Origin: Elymus sibiricus
Taxonomy: Eukaryota; Streptophyta; Magnoliopsida; Poales; Poaceae
NCBI GenBank assembly: GCA_039707655.1
Contig: CM077667.1
Span: 60,665,628-60,729,627, forward strand
Direction of reading: 5' to 3'
Length of the DNA stretch: 64,000 bases
In this document: piece by piece, positions 21,358 through 33,600 of the stretch
How the letters are laid out: each line of letters begins with the position of its first letter
How positions within the stretch are numbered: the stretch's first letter is position 1
Position numbers and translations under genes: made by a program
Notes under the pieces: model-generated
What the model saw: only the letters and a program-made list of their open reading frames with translations
The model's database searches: none
What the model was told of the DNA's origin: nothing

Positions 21358-22971
21358 GAGTTAAATAAACGGTGGGTGTCTTAACTTGTCTGACGCGATC
21401 ACTTTGGTGCCTAAAGTTCTAAAATACATAAAACTGATGCTATAACTTGTCCTGTCGTGCACATACGGTGCCCGCCAGGGCCACACATCAGTGGCGGGCA
21501 GCCAATGAGGTGCTGATGACTTGCACATGATTTTTTTTACAGACCCCCCCCCCCCCCCCCTATTTTATTAATTATGTAGGAATGACTAACGTTGATCTCA
21601 CATATTAGTATAATTAATTACAGAAAGACAAACTGGGTTGTTCGATACGGTCGAACCTGAGACACCCGGGTTAAATTTCCTGCACACTAGTCACCAGGCT
21701 GAACAATACTTTATGACCAACTATTTCCTGGAAATAAATATAGCTCTTCATCAAATCCATTTCCCTTTCATGTTATTTACGGTTTTTTTAATTTTTTTTC
21801 TTCAAGTTACCGTCTAGTTTTTATGATATGCAAAATTTCTCATACAAAAATATAAACAGTTCAACGTATATCATCAATCAATATTGTAAAATATATATAT
21901 CTTCGATCAGGACCACAAGCACGTATAATTACTGTGTATCTTCATTGTATTTTCAGAATATATAATTATTAAAAAAATTAAAAATTGCATTATGAAAACT
22001 GCTCGACGTGTATTAAAATCATTGTGTAAAAATATATATAAAATGTGTTAAAACATGTTAAATGTGTTTGTGGAAATGAAGAATAATTTTACACAATAAT
22101 GTTTTAATACATGTTCAACATTATTTCGAAATTGATGTTGTCCATGTTTTAAATGTATGACGGACATTTTTCGTAAAAACATTTTCAATTTTTTAAAACA
22201 CCTAAATTTTTTTAGAGATACGTTGAACATTTTTTTTCAAACTTCCTTTATGTTTACGGCAGTTGTAATATTTTCTTACATTTCTTTTTTCAAACGAGAA
22301 TAATAGATACTACTATAACAACAACAACAAAGCCTTTAATTCCAAACAAGTTGGGGATAGGCTAGAGGTGAAACTCATAAGATCTTACGATCAATAAACA
22401 GTAATGATAGATATGAAAATGAAAAAAGGATAAAAAATCATGTACGGGCGCATAAGATCGAGTGTCATATATTTAAATAAATATATAAGAGAAACGCTTG
22501 AAGATGTAATTATCGATGCGATCGGTAGATAGTGTCTAGCTAAAGTTCACCGAGTAGAGTCTTACGTGGACGTCAGCTTGGGCGGGCTGTACAAATCGCG
22601 GCTGCTAGGTCCCATGTTCGAAAATCATGCCTGCAATTTTATTTTACTCTTGTTTCTCAGTAATTTTGACATGTGGACCCATGTCTCTAATTTAAGGGCC
22701 TTTCTTATACACAATTAAACAGAATATGAGGGTTTTCTTTCAAAAATCCTTATGCATGGGACATCCAAAGCTCACCCACTGCCAGTCAATGACACGTGGG
22801 CCAACGCCAAGCTAACATGCCACATAGGCAGAAAATACACCCGGATACGTACACGAGGCACTATATTTGCACGATAGGACAAGTTATTGCACCAGTTTTG
22901 TGTATTTTACAACTTTAGACACCAAAGTGATCGCGTTGGACAAGTTAAGGCACTTGCAGTGTATTTAACTC
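21358..22971. mobile_element. Non-autonomous Mutator-type element with long TIRs and 9-bp target duplication
   Basis: Inverted repeats of about 125 bases lie at both ends, beginning GAGTTAAAT on the left and ending ATTTAACTC on the right. Both contain CGATCACTTTGGTG and TAACTTGTCCT. Perfect 9-bp direct repeats TTCTGTAAA lie immediately outside (21,349-21,357 and 22,972-22,980). The interior is AT-rich and non-coding, with a C run at about 21,543-21,560 and a short SINE-like piece. The length is 1,614 bases. TIR length and the 9-bp duplication fit the Mutator superfamily. Confidence 0.9.
22312..22395 (-). mobile_element. Au-SINE-like fragment
   Basis: On the minus strand the sequence reads CCCCAACTTGTTTGGAATTA and then AAGGCTTTGTTGTTGTTG, like the tail of the grass SINE Au (recognised from memory). 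It lies inside the 1.6-kb Mutator-type element. Confidence 0.55.
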
Positions 22972-22980
22972 TTCTGTAAA

Positions 22981-25900
22981 ATAGTTGGGAGCTTGCAACC
23001 CGCTGGACAACGGAAGTGGGAGGAGATGCCCGATGCATAAAATTAGCTTAGTTTAAGATTCCGCATAAGAGGACATGTCCAAATTCCGATACTAAGAGGA
23101 TTAATTATTAAGTTACATGAATACATCAAATTATCAGTTAGACCTTGAACGGTTGAACTTGTGCCCTTTTTTTTTTATAGCGAAGCATGAGCGCAAGCAA
23201 TTGATGGATCTGTGGGGACCTCCTATTTGCTGCTCATTGCGGCAAGAAGTCCCTGAACACACGGGGGCGCCGTGAAATGGGCCGGCCTATTGCCGAGTAT
23301 CGTAATGAGTAATTTCTGGGCATTTTACACAGTCTTTTTTCTATTCAGGTTTCCACATTGTTTTTAAAACGCATTTTTTTTACTAAAATACAAACATTTT
23401 CCAAAAAATATATGAACATTTTTTGTATCTTTTAAAAAATACGCATATTTTTTAAAGTTGTGAATATATTTTTAAATCTGAACTTTGAAAAAGCATGGGC
23501 CTTTAAATATTTATGAATATTTTTTGTAATTCCACACATGTTTTGAAAATTTATTAATTTTCTGTACAAATTTTGAAAAAGGGAATGCTGGCAGAGAGAA
23601 ACACCAAAACTAAAAAAAATAAAATAGAACGACCGAACGTACCAAAAACTGGAGTAATAAATCTGTACATAGTATAGTAGGATGCTAAATAGGCTACCCA
23701 AATCTCTACCGTCATGTGCGATGCAACAAATAAGAAATACCAGATGTGTGTGTCTAGTATGGAGAGCTCCTTTTTTTTTTTTTTTGAGCGAAAGTATGGA
23801 GAGCTCCTATGTGTGGCTCTTTGCGACAAATTGGCAGGCATCGAGCTATCATGGGTCGGCCCATTTGCAACCTATTTTTAAACGTCAGTAACGGTTTTTT
23901 TATACTTTTCATACTCCTCAAATTCATGATTTACATTTTTATATAAGCATTTCTTAATAAATGTTTACCGTTTTTCAAATATATGATTACAATTTCTTTT
24001 TAAATTTTTTGATTTTGATGTCTAATTCAATAATATGCAGTGTACATTTTTCGTATACATGTAAAACATTTCGTATATAAACTTTTGAATATTTTCAAGT
24101 ACATGATTTTTTTTCAAATAATTTTTATAACCATTTTTTGGGGCATGTTACCCATTTTTAGATTACAAGTTAATTTGTTAACAAGGCCAAAAATATTTTT
24201 TGGAAACATTTGAACATTATCAAAATGTAATGTACATTTATTAATGGTATTAAACTTTATTTTTTTAATTTCAATAATATTTATTTACATTGTATAAATA
24301 TATATTTTAAAATGTCACTACCTTTTCTGAAACGCATGTATTATTTCCCAAAAGCACCAATATCTAGGTCGAATTCTAACAACTTTATTTTTAAATTCCG
24401 CTAACATTTTTAGAATTCATGATTTCCGGAGTTTTTTAGTAAATATAAATGTTGGAATACAACTATTTGCAAATTGAAGGTTTGACCGAGATGGGCTGGC
24501 CCAAGAGGGTGCGAAGCCACAGCCTCCTTTTTTCTGTTTTCTATATGTTTTCTGTTTTGTTTTTTGCTTTATTTTTTTAAAATTTTGATTATACTTTAAA
24601 ATATTCTAAATATATATATTAACAAAAACACTAGCTAATGGTTTCTGAAAAATGTTGACCAATAATTTGAAAAATGTTCAAAATTTGATCATGTATTTAA
24701 AAAATGTTAATCTAGCATTCGAATATTTTTGAACAATTATTTTAAAATGTTTGATCAAATATGTGAAAAAATGTTAAATGTGTATAGAAACTTTTTTGAC
24801 CATGTATTAAAAAGTTGATGAATTGTTTTCTCATGTAGATAGAAATGTTAATCAAGTATTTTCAAAAATATTGAATAAGTATTAGAAAAATATCAAACAT
24901 TTGTAATTGGTTAAATGAGTATAGAAAAAATGTTGACAATGAGTCAAAATTGATTTTTTTTCTCATGTATATACAAAAATTTAATGGAGCATTTTATATA
25001 AAAAATTCACACGTATTTTGTAAAATGTTGATCAAGAATTTGACAAATTATAAATATGTATAGAAAAATTGTTGACCATGTACTAAAAAAATGATGGTCT
25101 TTTGATAATGTATATAAAAGGTGTTAATCAATTATTTGAAAAAATGTAGAATAAGTATTTTAAAAATATTAATAAAGCATTTGCAAATTATTAAATGTGT
25201 ATATAAAAAATGTTGACCATGTGTTTAAAAATATTAATATTGCATTTTAGAAAAAAATAGTTCAAGCATTAAAAAAATGTAGAAATGAAAAGGAAAACGA
25301 AAAAAGAAACAAGATAATCCAAAAAATGAAACAAATGAAAAAAGAAGTAAAAAACTGGAAAACAAAAAATAAATAGAAACGGAACAAAAAAGCAAAAAAA
25401 AAAAAACCGACTCGACTTGCTTCAAGCAGGTCGCGCCCCCGCTATTTAAGACGAAGAGTTGGTAGTCGTGATGGCTAGCTGGGCTCGCTGCCTTCCTGGA
25501 GGTTCAGTGGTTGATCCCTCGTTCTCCCATTTTTCTTCCCTTTTTCTTAATAGTGTGCAAAATGGGCCAGCCCGACTACTTTAGCCTTTCAGCGAGACAT
25601 CCTATGGTCTCGCTGAAGGCGAGATATAGTCTCTGCGGTCTTGTTGGTTCACTCGGTCATGACAGCAGTTGACCGTTGACTAGTTCACCGGTCAACCATT
25701 GAATTTTGAAAAAAGTGCAAACATCGGAAAATATCGAAGATAGTTCGTGAATTCAAAAAAGTTCACAAAATAATAATAAAAGACATGATTTCACAAAAAG
25801 TGAACAATTATGCAAAAGTTCATGAAATAAAAAATGTTCTTGGTGATTTTGAAAAAAATCACCGATTTGTAAAAGTTCGTCGATTTTATAAAAAAAATAA

Positions 25901-26645
25901 CGGATTTGAAAATGGTCCATCGTTTTGGAAAAAAAGTTATGTATTTCACAAAAGTTCACAGTTTCGGATTGAACTAATTTGAATTTGAACGGTCAGATGT
26001 GTCAAATAGCGTATGTATGCTTATATTATCCATCTACATGCTGAAAACGAGGAGAAAGGATTGGCTGGCTGACCGGTGGAATACAGGTGAGTATTTGTGG
26101 AGGAGTAAGGTTAAAAAATTATACTTTGATGTTGATTTTTAAAAAATAATTAAAATTTCATTTATAAGTTTCAAATGATTTTCTTTTTTGAAATAAAAAT
26201 TCAGGTGGGGAACCTCTCCTCCCCCCGGTGAAAATTCAAAAAAAAACATGGAGTTTTTTTTGATGAGCTGATTTATTCGGCACAATCATTGATTTTAATA
26301 ATTAATAATATATAACTATGTTCATCCATGCAGAGGCTGGCAGTTTATCCTACATTTTGAAAATAGTATAATGTAGTACTACTCATGGTGTTTGTGGGGG
26401 TTTCAACCTCCGTTTCGAGAAAAAAAAAATCATGGTGTCTGCAAGAGTCACCACTGAGGATTCCCAGCAATTTTAACAAAGGTGACTTCAGCATAATATT
26501 TACATGAGATTTGTTAGAAGGGACTCTTACATAGGTTTAGAATTAAGGCAGAACAAAAGAACAGTTACTTGGTCTGATTACCGCTCATGTAGCACATATT
26601 GTTCTTGTGAGACGAAGAACTGCTGCTGAGAGTCAGGAAAAGGAG
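22981..26645. repeat. AT-rich repeat field without genes
   Basis: About 3.6 kb of low-complexity sequence. From about 24,590 to 25,250, degenerate units like AAAAATGTTGACCATGTATT recur many times. From about 25,690 to 25,970, AAAAGTTCACAAAAT-like units recur. A poly-T tract lies at about 23,770-23,785 and an A-rich tract ends near 25,410. A short GC-richer stretch at about 25,410-25,680 and the 3' flank of the RPA-like gene (26,440-26,645) complete it. No open frame looks real. Confidence 0.6.
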
Positions 26646-28980
26646 TCATTCTGCATCTGCCTCATCTTCGGTCTTCGGTTCGGTTTCGTGCTTGATGATC
26701 ACCATCTTCTCCTGAGATCAATGGACAAGGAAAACTGATTGGATCAAGACGCTGGATAGAGCTTACCTGCAGTTCAATGTGCTTGCAGCAAAACAAAAAA
26801 CAGACATTTTCGCCCGTCGGTTTACATGTGTCAAAAATAAATGTGAAGCATGTCTTACCTCCATAAGTTGTGAGCTGCCACTGCACACCGAAGGATTGGC
26901 CTCTTCCTTCAGCAAAGGACTGTCGGCGCCTCCTTCGGTCGACTGAACTGACCCACTGTGCTGCAGCAGTGTCAACTCATCATCGTCCGGGATCCACTTC
27001 ACAACGAAACTTGAGCTCCAGTCGTCCATGGCAACTTGGAAGGTGTGGGTCGAGCCGCGAAGATATGAGAATGCAGCTGGCACGGTGCCCCTGCCATCAT
27101 CAGTGATCTCTTTGAGAAGTTCTTCTGCCGTGACACCGATCAGTTCCTGCGCCTCCTCGGCAAAGATCATCAAGTTCATGGTTCCAGTGTCATCCTCCAC
27201 CACTGCATTTAACTTGTACCTTGCGTGCCGAAAAACACCAGCATGGTAATTACTAACTACTTAACAATATTTAGCATGTGATGTCTGAACTAAGCAACAA
27301 TGAGGCACTTCAAGATTCTTACCATACTTCTGGCCTCCTCCTCTTCTTGTTCACTGGGTCACACTGCCTGCACCAGAATTCTCTTCCGTCCCTGCCGATC
27401 GACTGTCTGCAGTGGACGCATCCAAGATAGTACCAACCCTGGGTGCAGTCTATCTCTTTCAGGGTGGCTGTGCACAAAAATTTGGTATTCTTCTGCAATA
27501 GACCCAGAACAGAATTAGGCTGTCAAGTGCACAAAACCCATATGCAATCAATGCGAGGAGAGCACCGTCTTACCGGTAACTTGAATGGATCGAGGCTTTG
27601 CAGCTGTTTGATTGTTCTCCAGCTACTTTGTAACTCCTGGGCTCGCTGAGAAATACTTTGCGACTCCTGAGTTGGATCTACAGATCTTTCTTGCTGAGAA
27701 TGGAGGTGCACTATCGTTTTTTTTGGATGATGCCAACTGCACACAAACAACAAAGTTAGCCCTACAAAAATGTTGACTAGAATAGATCAATCATCAGTTT
27801 AAATAATGGACAGTAGAGGCCACTCACTTCGTGCGGAATTGTTGTGCTTCTGGTATTTCCAAATCTAGGTAGTACTTTGAAGCTGATGAAGAGCGAACTG
27901 TGTATCCTTTTCCTAAACAGAACAGTGATATCATGTTTTATGGCAATGAAAGGAATGTGGTTATATAGTTGAATCAGATAGTAGAAAGCGATAAATAAAC
28001 GGAAGGGGGAATCAAGGACTGACCCTTGTAGTGGGAAACACACATCGCTGCGAACACGGCAACAACAGGATCTTGTCGGCATTTCTTGCAAACCTCTGCG
28101 TAAAAATCATGACCGAGCTTTCCATACAGTGTGACATCCAGTTCCTTTCCACTGTAAGATGAGAATTGCAAAAGCTAAGGCGCTATCACGGAGCGACCGA
28201 AATCTGAAAGGAATAACTAGGTTCTGTTACCTGAAATCCTCAATCAGTAAGCTGCAAAATTCTATCACGCGGAGTATTTTGGGGACCTGCCATATGGGCC
28301 AAACTTCTACTACTTGGCCAATAACATCTGCAATGTTTATATCAACACATGTCAGACAAAAAATCAGAATTTGCACATATTGATGTGGCAAGCCTAATGC
28401 TGATTCCACTTTAGCTTCCCAAACATTTACCTGTCAATGAGTTATTGTCGAGGCCTCTCGAAGGAGGAACATCACCAAAGTCAACAAAATCAAAGTGGTG
28501 GAGAGGTATCACGTTGACATCTCCATCGATCTCATCTACCACCGTCTGTGCTCCAATGTTCATCATGAAGGGGTTCCTACAGGTCATGTAGTTCCCCTTG
28601 CTTGGACAAACTTCAAAATCTGACAGTGTGTAGACCTTCCCTTCAATTAACCGTTCTTCGAGACGCTTTTTACATTTTCGATGTACATGGGCTTGCATGG
28701 TTCCACCCTACAAGTGAAAGGCGAAAAGAAGGATCATTGTGTCGAGAAACCTCGGAGGGTGCTAACTGGACAACAGTAGCAGGTGGCATCAAGAATCATC
28801 AGGTAGCGAATGCATCGTCACCTCATCGTCGATGAGAAGGCTGTCAAGGCCGAACACCATGCCATTGTTTGGGTTGAAGGACTCCCAAATCCGCGAGAAA
28901 CGCACCCGGACTCTGTGCCTGTGCTCCGGTGACGGGTTCAACTGAGACAGTGGGCTGAACCCACCCTCAGCTTCATCCAT
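26646..28980 (-). CDS. Replication protein A large-subunit-like protein (RPA70-like, DUF223 type)
   Basis: Nine exons on the minus strand are 28980-28822, 28707-28431, 28327-28231, 28151-28024, 27912-27828, 27736-27574, 27492-27323, 27219-26859 and 26711-26646. They total 1,506 bases and 501 aa without a stop, and all junction phases agree. An N-terminal OB fold (HRVRVRFSRIWES onward) is followed by a second OB region (SGKELDVTLYGKLGHDF, RSSSASKYYLDLEIP). Then come a four-Cys zinc ribbon near residues 320-345 (CVHC ... CRQC) and the C-terminal OB part (YKLNAVVEDDTGTMNLMIF). Proteins of this group bind single-stranded DNA, but many grass copies belong to transposon-linked or lineage-specific expansions. 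At 501 aa it lacks the separate N-terminal protein-interaction domain of canonical RPA70. The last short exon is acidic. A Helitron-type 3' end lies 2.6 kb away. Confidence 0.85.
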
Positions 28981-31067
28981 TTTGGCCTTGATGGCTTGAA
29001 GCTTAAGCTCTACATATATGTGGAGGGAAAAAAAGAACACAATGTGACCAATCTTTTCTCCATTAGTCAACCCGAACAGCTGCACAAAAATTATAAAGAG
29101 TGTGCAGAAATAATTTTCATGGAGCTGAAATCCTGAAACCAGTGCAGACTGCTAATACTATATGATTTTGTCAGCGGTGTCTTTCTAATAACAAAATGGT
29201 TACTAAATATATGATTTGTTGAAATCAGTAGTTCACATGTTTTAGTGCTTGTTGCCTGTAATAAAGCTATATAAGCTTGTTAAAAAAACACCTTAGTCCT
29301 CAAAAACCCATTTATTCCTAAATATGATCAAATGTCTGCACTGGTTTAGCCGTTTTCTTTTTCATGCAGACATTGGCTGTCATTTCCAACAAAATGGATT
29401 CTTCAATCTGGATAGGGAAGGAGACCCGGGGGGCGGGGTACTAATCTGAGTTCCGATGCTACTCTGGGTCTGGTGTCTATGGGAAAAAATGAACATGATT
29501 ATTAATGGGCGACTGTGGTTATAAGATGCCAGGACTCAGGATGATATGGCGCGCAATAAACAAAATACTCCTACTTTGCAAGCGGGCGAAAAAGACTGAT
29601 TTAAGGTGGAAAAAAATCAACAGGGTGGAATCATCAATCTTGTAACAGGCAAAGAACTGGAAAGGGATATTCAAGGAAACAGGGCGCTAAAGACATACCA
29701 AACTAAAACAATTTCTAGAATGGTTACTATTCTTTTTTACTTTGTAGGTCTAATTTAATTTGTCTATGTTGATAATTTCTGGCTTGTATAGAGGGACCAA
29801 GCCAAGCCGCAGGCCATCAACAATCTATTCATGCTTAGGTTAGTTTTGTTTTAGCATTTGTTTTCTTAATCTTACGTTTCACTAGCATGTGCTTTGTCTT
29901 CTTAGGCTAGAATTGAACTTGGTCCCAGAGTAGCACGACTTCTCTTATTAGCAACATATGTATGCATAGAAGACGACAACTGAATTTTAAGAAAAGCATC
30001 TCCCATAAGATTTGTTTCCTCCCGCACGGTTTGCTCCCGCATATCAACATGCTTCGATGTTAAATAGGTTGTACCAGATCTAAAGTTGCTATATCATATC
30101 CTGGTAACATGCTTCTCTGTCAAGAATTACAAGTTTTATTGCAAAAAATTAGTGATGTCACAGTTTGCATCTGAAATATATTGAATGATGAGAAGTTATG
30201 CATAGTATACTATGTATATATACTATGGTTATCATTACAGCTCTGAACACATATGGTTATCATGTATGCTACATTATTCAGCCAACATGTGCATTTTGAG
30301 ATCATTGCTTTCCTAGCGCGTCTTTCAAATCTCGGTTGCTAATTTGAATATGCATACTGCCATGGTCGCAGCTATGGACTAGCTTCATGCGCAGTTTTCA
30401 AAATTGTATAGTTTATGTTTTCATGATTGTTTTCTCAGCTTAACTGCAACTCCAAAGACTCGTGGGATTGTACTAAAGTTTGGCCTCAAACACATCAGTA
30501 TTACAAAATGTACTGGGAGTTTAGTTCACAGGCCTACGACTTCAGCTTCAGTAGTTGTACGGAATCCTTGTGAATACGGGCGAGTGGTTCTGGGAAAATC
30601 AAAATGCTGCTAATGGAATATGTCGACAAGCCTACGAGAATGGAATATGTCAACAAGGCTAAGAGGATTGGATTGAGCTGACAGTGGAGCCAGGTAAGAA
30701 GGTAACGAACTTATGTGATATTTTTATGCTAAATAAACAAAGCGGAAGGATACATAGGGTGATTGACTTAATGTTAGCTGTAAAATAACTCTTCATTGTT
30801 ATGACGTCATCAGTTTACAAAGTGTGCGACTTGCCCTGCTATCTATGCTGCACATGTAAGCTGATGTCTGCATTCATGTAGGCTACTATACTCCTATCCC
30901 CTAGCAACAAGTTTTTAGGGGTGTTTTCCCATCAATTTGATGAATTGGATTCTGTAGTTGTTGCGTGATGTCCATTCTGTAGTTGGAGCTGATTTGGCTC
31001 TCCATAATAGAGATTTTCCTTCTTATAACATGTTTATTAAAATTTACAGATTACGCACAACTCATTT
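28981..31067. other. Upstream flank of the RPA-like gene; no gene recognised
   Basis: AT-rich sequence with no exon I can support. The part next to 28,980 is presumably the promoter and leader of the RPA-like gene. The right part may belong to the Helitron that ends at 31,566. Confidence 0.4.
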
Positions 31068-31130
31068 GAGAAAGTCAAGCTCTACATCATCCAGCAGTCT
31101 CTCGTCATGCTATTCTGCTATCATGACTAA
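31068..31130 (+). pseudogene. Degenerate DVL/RTFL-like gene fragment
   Basis: It reads VKLYIIQQSLVMLFCYHD followed by TAA, clearly related to the 3' end of the DVL-like gene at 19,902-20,045. By eye 41 of the last 51 bases match. The two arginines and the Cys of the RRC core are replaced (QQS). No matching start or N-terminal part was seen upstream. It is on the opposite strand to the complete gene and 436 bases before a Helitron-type end, so capture by a Helitron is a reasonable guess. Confidence 0.75.
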
Positions 31131-31537
31131 CCATCTCTGCTTTCCTATTCTCTGACCCTACCATGGGTGCCATGTTTTTCATTTGTCTCGATCTCATTTC
31201 TAGCAAGGCTTAACATATTCTTTGGTGTGGACATACTACGTTCGGTTGTTCATGAGGTTTCATATACATGTTGCTAATAGTGTAGATGTAAGGTTTGTGT
31301 GTTATGCGGCTTCTAGGTCATGCAATGACAATAATGTAGAAGTATCAATGTGTTATGTGTTTGAATATTAGTTGTGTATTTTCTCCATCAGAAGTGAATT
31401 GATCTAAAAAAATATTACTTCGACCAAGAATGAGCACATGCATATGTCCTGCAATGTTGGTTCTAGATATCTGTTATTTTCATCTCTTATTAACCGTTTG
31501 GCAATCTGATGAATGAGAAAATTCATTATAGTGGTTA

Positions 31538-31567
31538 CACGTGCGTTGCACGTGCACTGTTACTAGT
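31538..31567 (+). mobile_element. Helitron-type 3' terminus
   Basis: CACGTGCGTTGCACGTG forms a perfect 7-base-pair hairpin with a 3-base loop (31,538-31,554). Eight bases later comes CTAG (31,563-31,566) followed by T, fitting the CTRR^T end of Helitrons. The matching 5' end (TC after an A) was not located, so the extent of the element is unknown. It may include the DVL remnant and possibly the RPA-like gene. Confidence 0.65.
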
Positions 31568-31872
31568 GTATAAAAATAAATATGGATCCTTGCTGGACCT
31601 TGTCAGCATACACATGCAAGTCTTTTAGCATTTTAATCAAGCTGCAGCCGCATGTTATAGACATGGGATGATTATCATTGCTGGTTAATTAGATGGTCGA
31701 TTGTTCAGTTGTTGCCTAGGCTTCGGCCACTAATCCTCCCGTGTGTAATTATGAAGGGCTTTAGTCTTGCCAGTGAGCCTACTAGAAGTTTGGTTGTTTT
31801 TGTCAATGTGCTAAAAAAAGATGTTTTGTCAATGGAGTTTACATTGAATATTTCAATAGTGATGTGCTATAT

Positions 31873-32530
31873 TTTTATTTTATATGTCAGGTTCATATTA
31901 TATTAGTGCGTGACATTTTTTTCATGTGATAGTCCAGAGACTTCCATGAACTTGTCGGACCCCAGGTGTGTCCTAGATGTAAGGTCCATGACCCTACCAA
32001 GGGTAGGTGACCTCATCACCACATGTGGTCCCACCATAGTTGCTATGTATGGTTAATCATAGTTGCCATGTATGTTTACCTGGTTGCCACGTACGCGCAA
32101 CTGCAGTCGCCATCTAGCAACGAGTCATAGTTGCCATGTGTGTCTACCTAGTTGCCACGTACGCGCAACTGTAGTTGCCATCTAGCAACGTATGTGCGTG
32201 GTGTGGGCGAAGAGCAGTTCGCCCACACGTGCGTGGACTAGGTGGTCACTGTGTGGGCAGAAACTGGTTCGCCCACATGGCGCAGCTGGCAACCCCGCGC
32301 TGCGGGTCGTGTGGGCGAACTCTCCAACGCCCACACACACGATAATGCCTACGTGGCACTGAAATTCCAACAGATTCTTGTAGGATTCGTGCAAAACAGA
32401 ATCAACGTGGATCGACGCGTGTGGGCGAAGTGCAAACATGCCACACGTGTGGGCGTTATCATTTGGGTTTTATTTTATATGTCAGGTTCATATTATATTA
32501 GTGCATGACATATTTGTTTTTTCATGTGGT
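31873..32530. repeat. About 60-base direct repeat flanking a GTGTGGGCG-rich block
   Basis: TTTTATTTTATATGTCAGG and the following 40 bases (to GTGCGTGACATTT) at 31,873 are repeated at about 32,468. Between them lie two copies of a 70-base unit (ATAGTTGCCATGT ... CATCTAGCAACG) near 32,040-32,190. These are followed by a cluster of GTGTGGGCG and CGCCCACAC motifs in alternating orientation (about 32,196-32,455). The structure suggests an inserted palindrome-rich element flanked by duplicated target sequence. Its family is not known to me. Confidence 0.6.
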
Positions 32531-33009
32531 GCATCAATATTTCACGTGGTTGGCAGAATGATATCCACGGTTATACTGCAGCCTAATAATCTAGCAATAT
32601 TAGCACCTCTGATGATAGCAAGAATTTGTGTCAACATTATAAAACCCACGTCCATGCCCCTCAAAAAAAAAAAAAGAACCACGCCCGTGACGGTGAACGG
32701 CATGCAAGCCTGTGTCCCATAATTATTATTTTGTTAGGACAAAGATTTAATTTATTTAATTATTTGATATGAATTTGTAAATATTGGCTCATGTTCATAT
32801 TCAAAGCCAAAACCGATACCAACAATTATATATCAGTGTTATGCTCATTTCTTTCCCTGTATTTTAGTGCCAGCTATTTATATAGAGCGTCTGATATTAA
32901 ATATGATTATTTAGTTCATTTTTGGTTATTTGGCATTACTATAAATTTTAATCATTTGAATTATTTTATTATTTTTATATTATTTATTTCAAAATATTCT
33001 ATTTTGGTC
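32531..33009. other. No recognised feature
   Basis: AT-rich sequence with an A run near 32,663 and no supported coding region. Confidence 0.4.
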
Positions 33010-33015
33010 AAAATT

Positions 33016-33600
33016 GAGTCAAGACTTGGGAACCCAGCGACAGTTTGTGAGCTTCACATACTTGAGAGGCTAGAAGTGCCCAGTTTGGTATTTCAATCGG
33101 AGACAAAGATCAAGGCGGAAAGAGTGAACAATTTAGCATCAAGGCTTGGTTTCAAAGGATGGTATCATGTCAGTAGCGATGGGTTGAGTGGGGGCTTGGT
33201 CCTGTTTTAGTCGAAAGAGGTGGATGTCACACCAACTACCTTTTCAGACCAGCAAGGAGATAATAATGTTTGGAGGTGCACTGGATTTTATGCGAAAGCA
33301 AAAAAACGAGTGAGCTAGCAGCTAGGAGATGTTACGATGGCTAAAAACTCAGAGTGACTTACTATGGCTATGCAGAAGAGATTCCATTGAAATTTCAGAT
33401 AACTACGCGTATTTTGCTGCTAAGACCGCCGCCAGTGGAAGATGGAGGGATTTAGGGAATGCATGGCTTTCTGTGAATTGCAAGATCTGGGTTTCAATGT
33501 GCCTTTCACTTGTGATAACATGCAAGAAGGGGATGCAAATGTTAAGCTTCGGCTTGATCGGTTTTTCAAATCAACCTATAAGTTTGTTGGGGAACGCATA
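33016..33600 (+). pseudogene. LINE (L1-like) endonuclease fragment
   Basis: The first part reads RLGNPATVCELHILERL, then SETKIKAERVNNLASRLGF and DGLSGGLVLF, typical of the start of the apurinic endonuclease domain of plant L1-type LINEs. A stop at 33,208 breaks the frame. Past it, pieces of the same domain appear in shifting frames (SWELLRWLKTQ-like, then DNMQEGDANVKLRLDRFF). The endonuclease is truncated and no reverse transcriptase follows, so the copy is dead. Confidence 0.75.

Noticed and set aside
22590..22650. tRNA-like B-box (CCCATGTTCGAAAATC)
   Set aside because: No A-box or cloverleaf could be formed around it; it is probably part of an old SINE or retroelement.
23432..25982. Several Phe/Lys/Asn-rich open frames in AT-rich sequence
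   Set aside because: Composition follows the AT-rich repeat units; there is no start context, splice structure or known motif.
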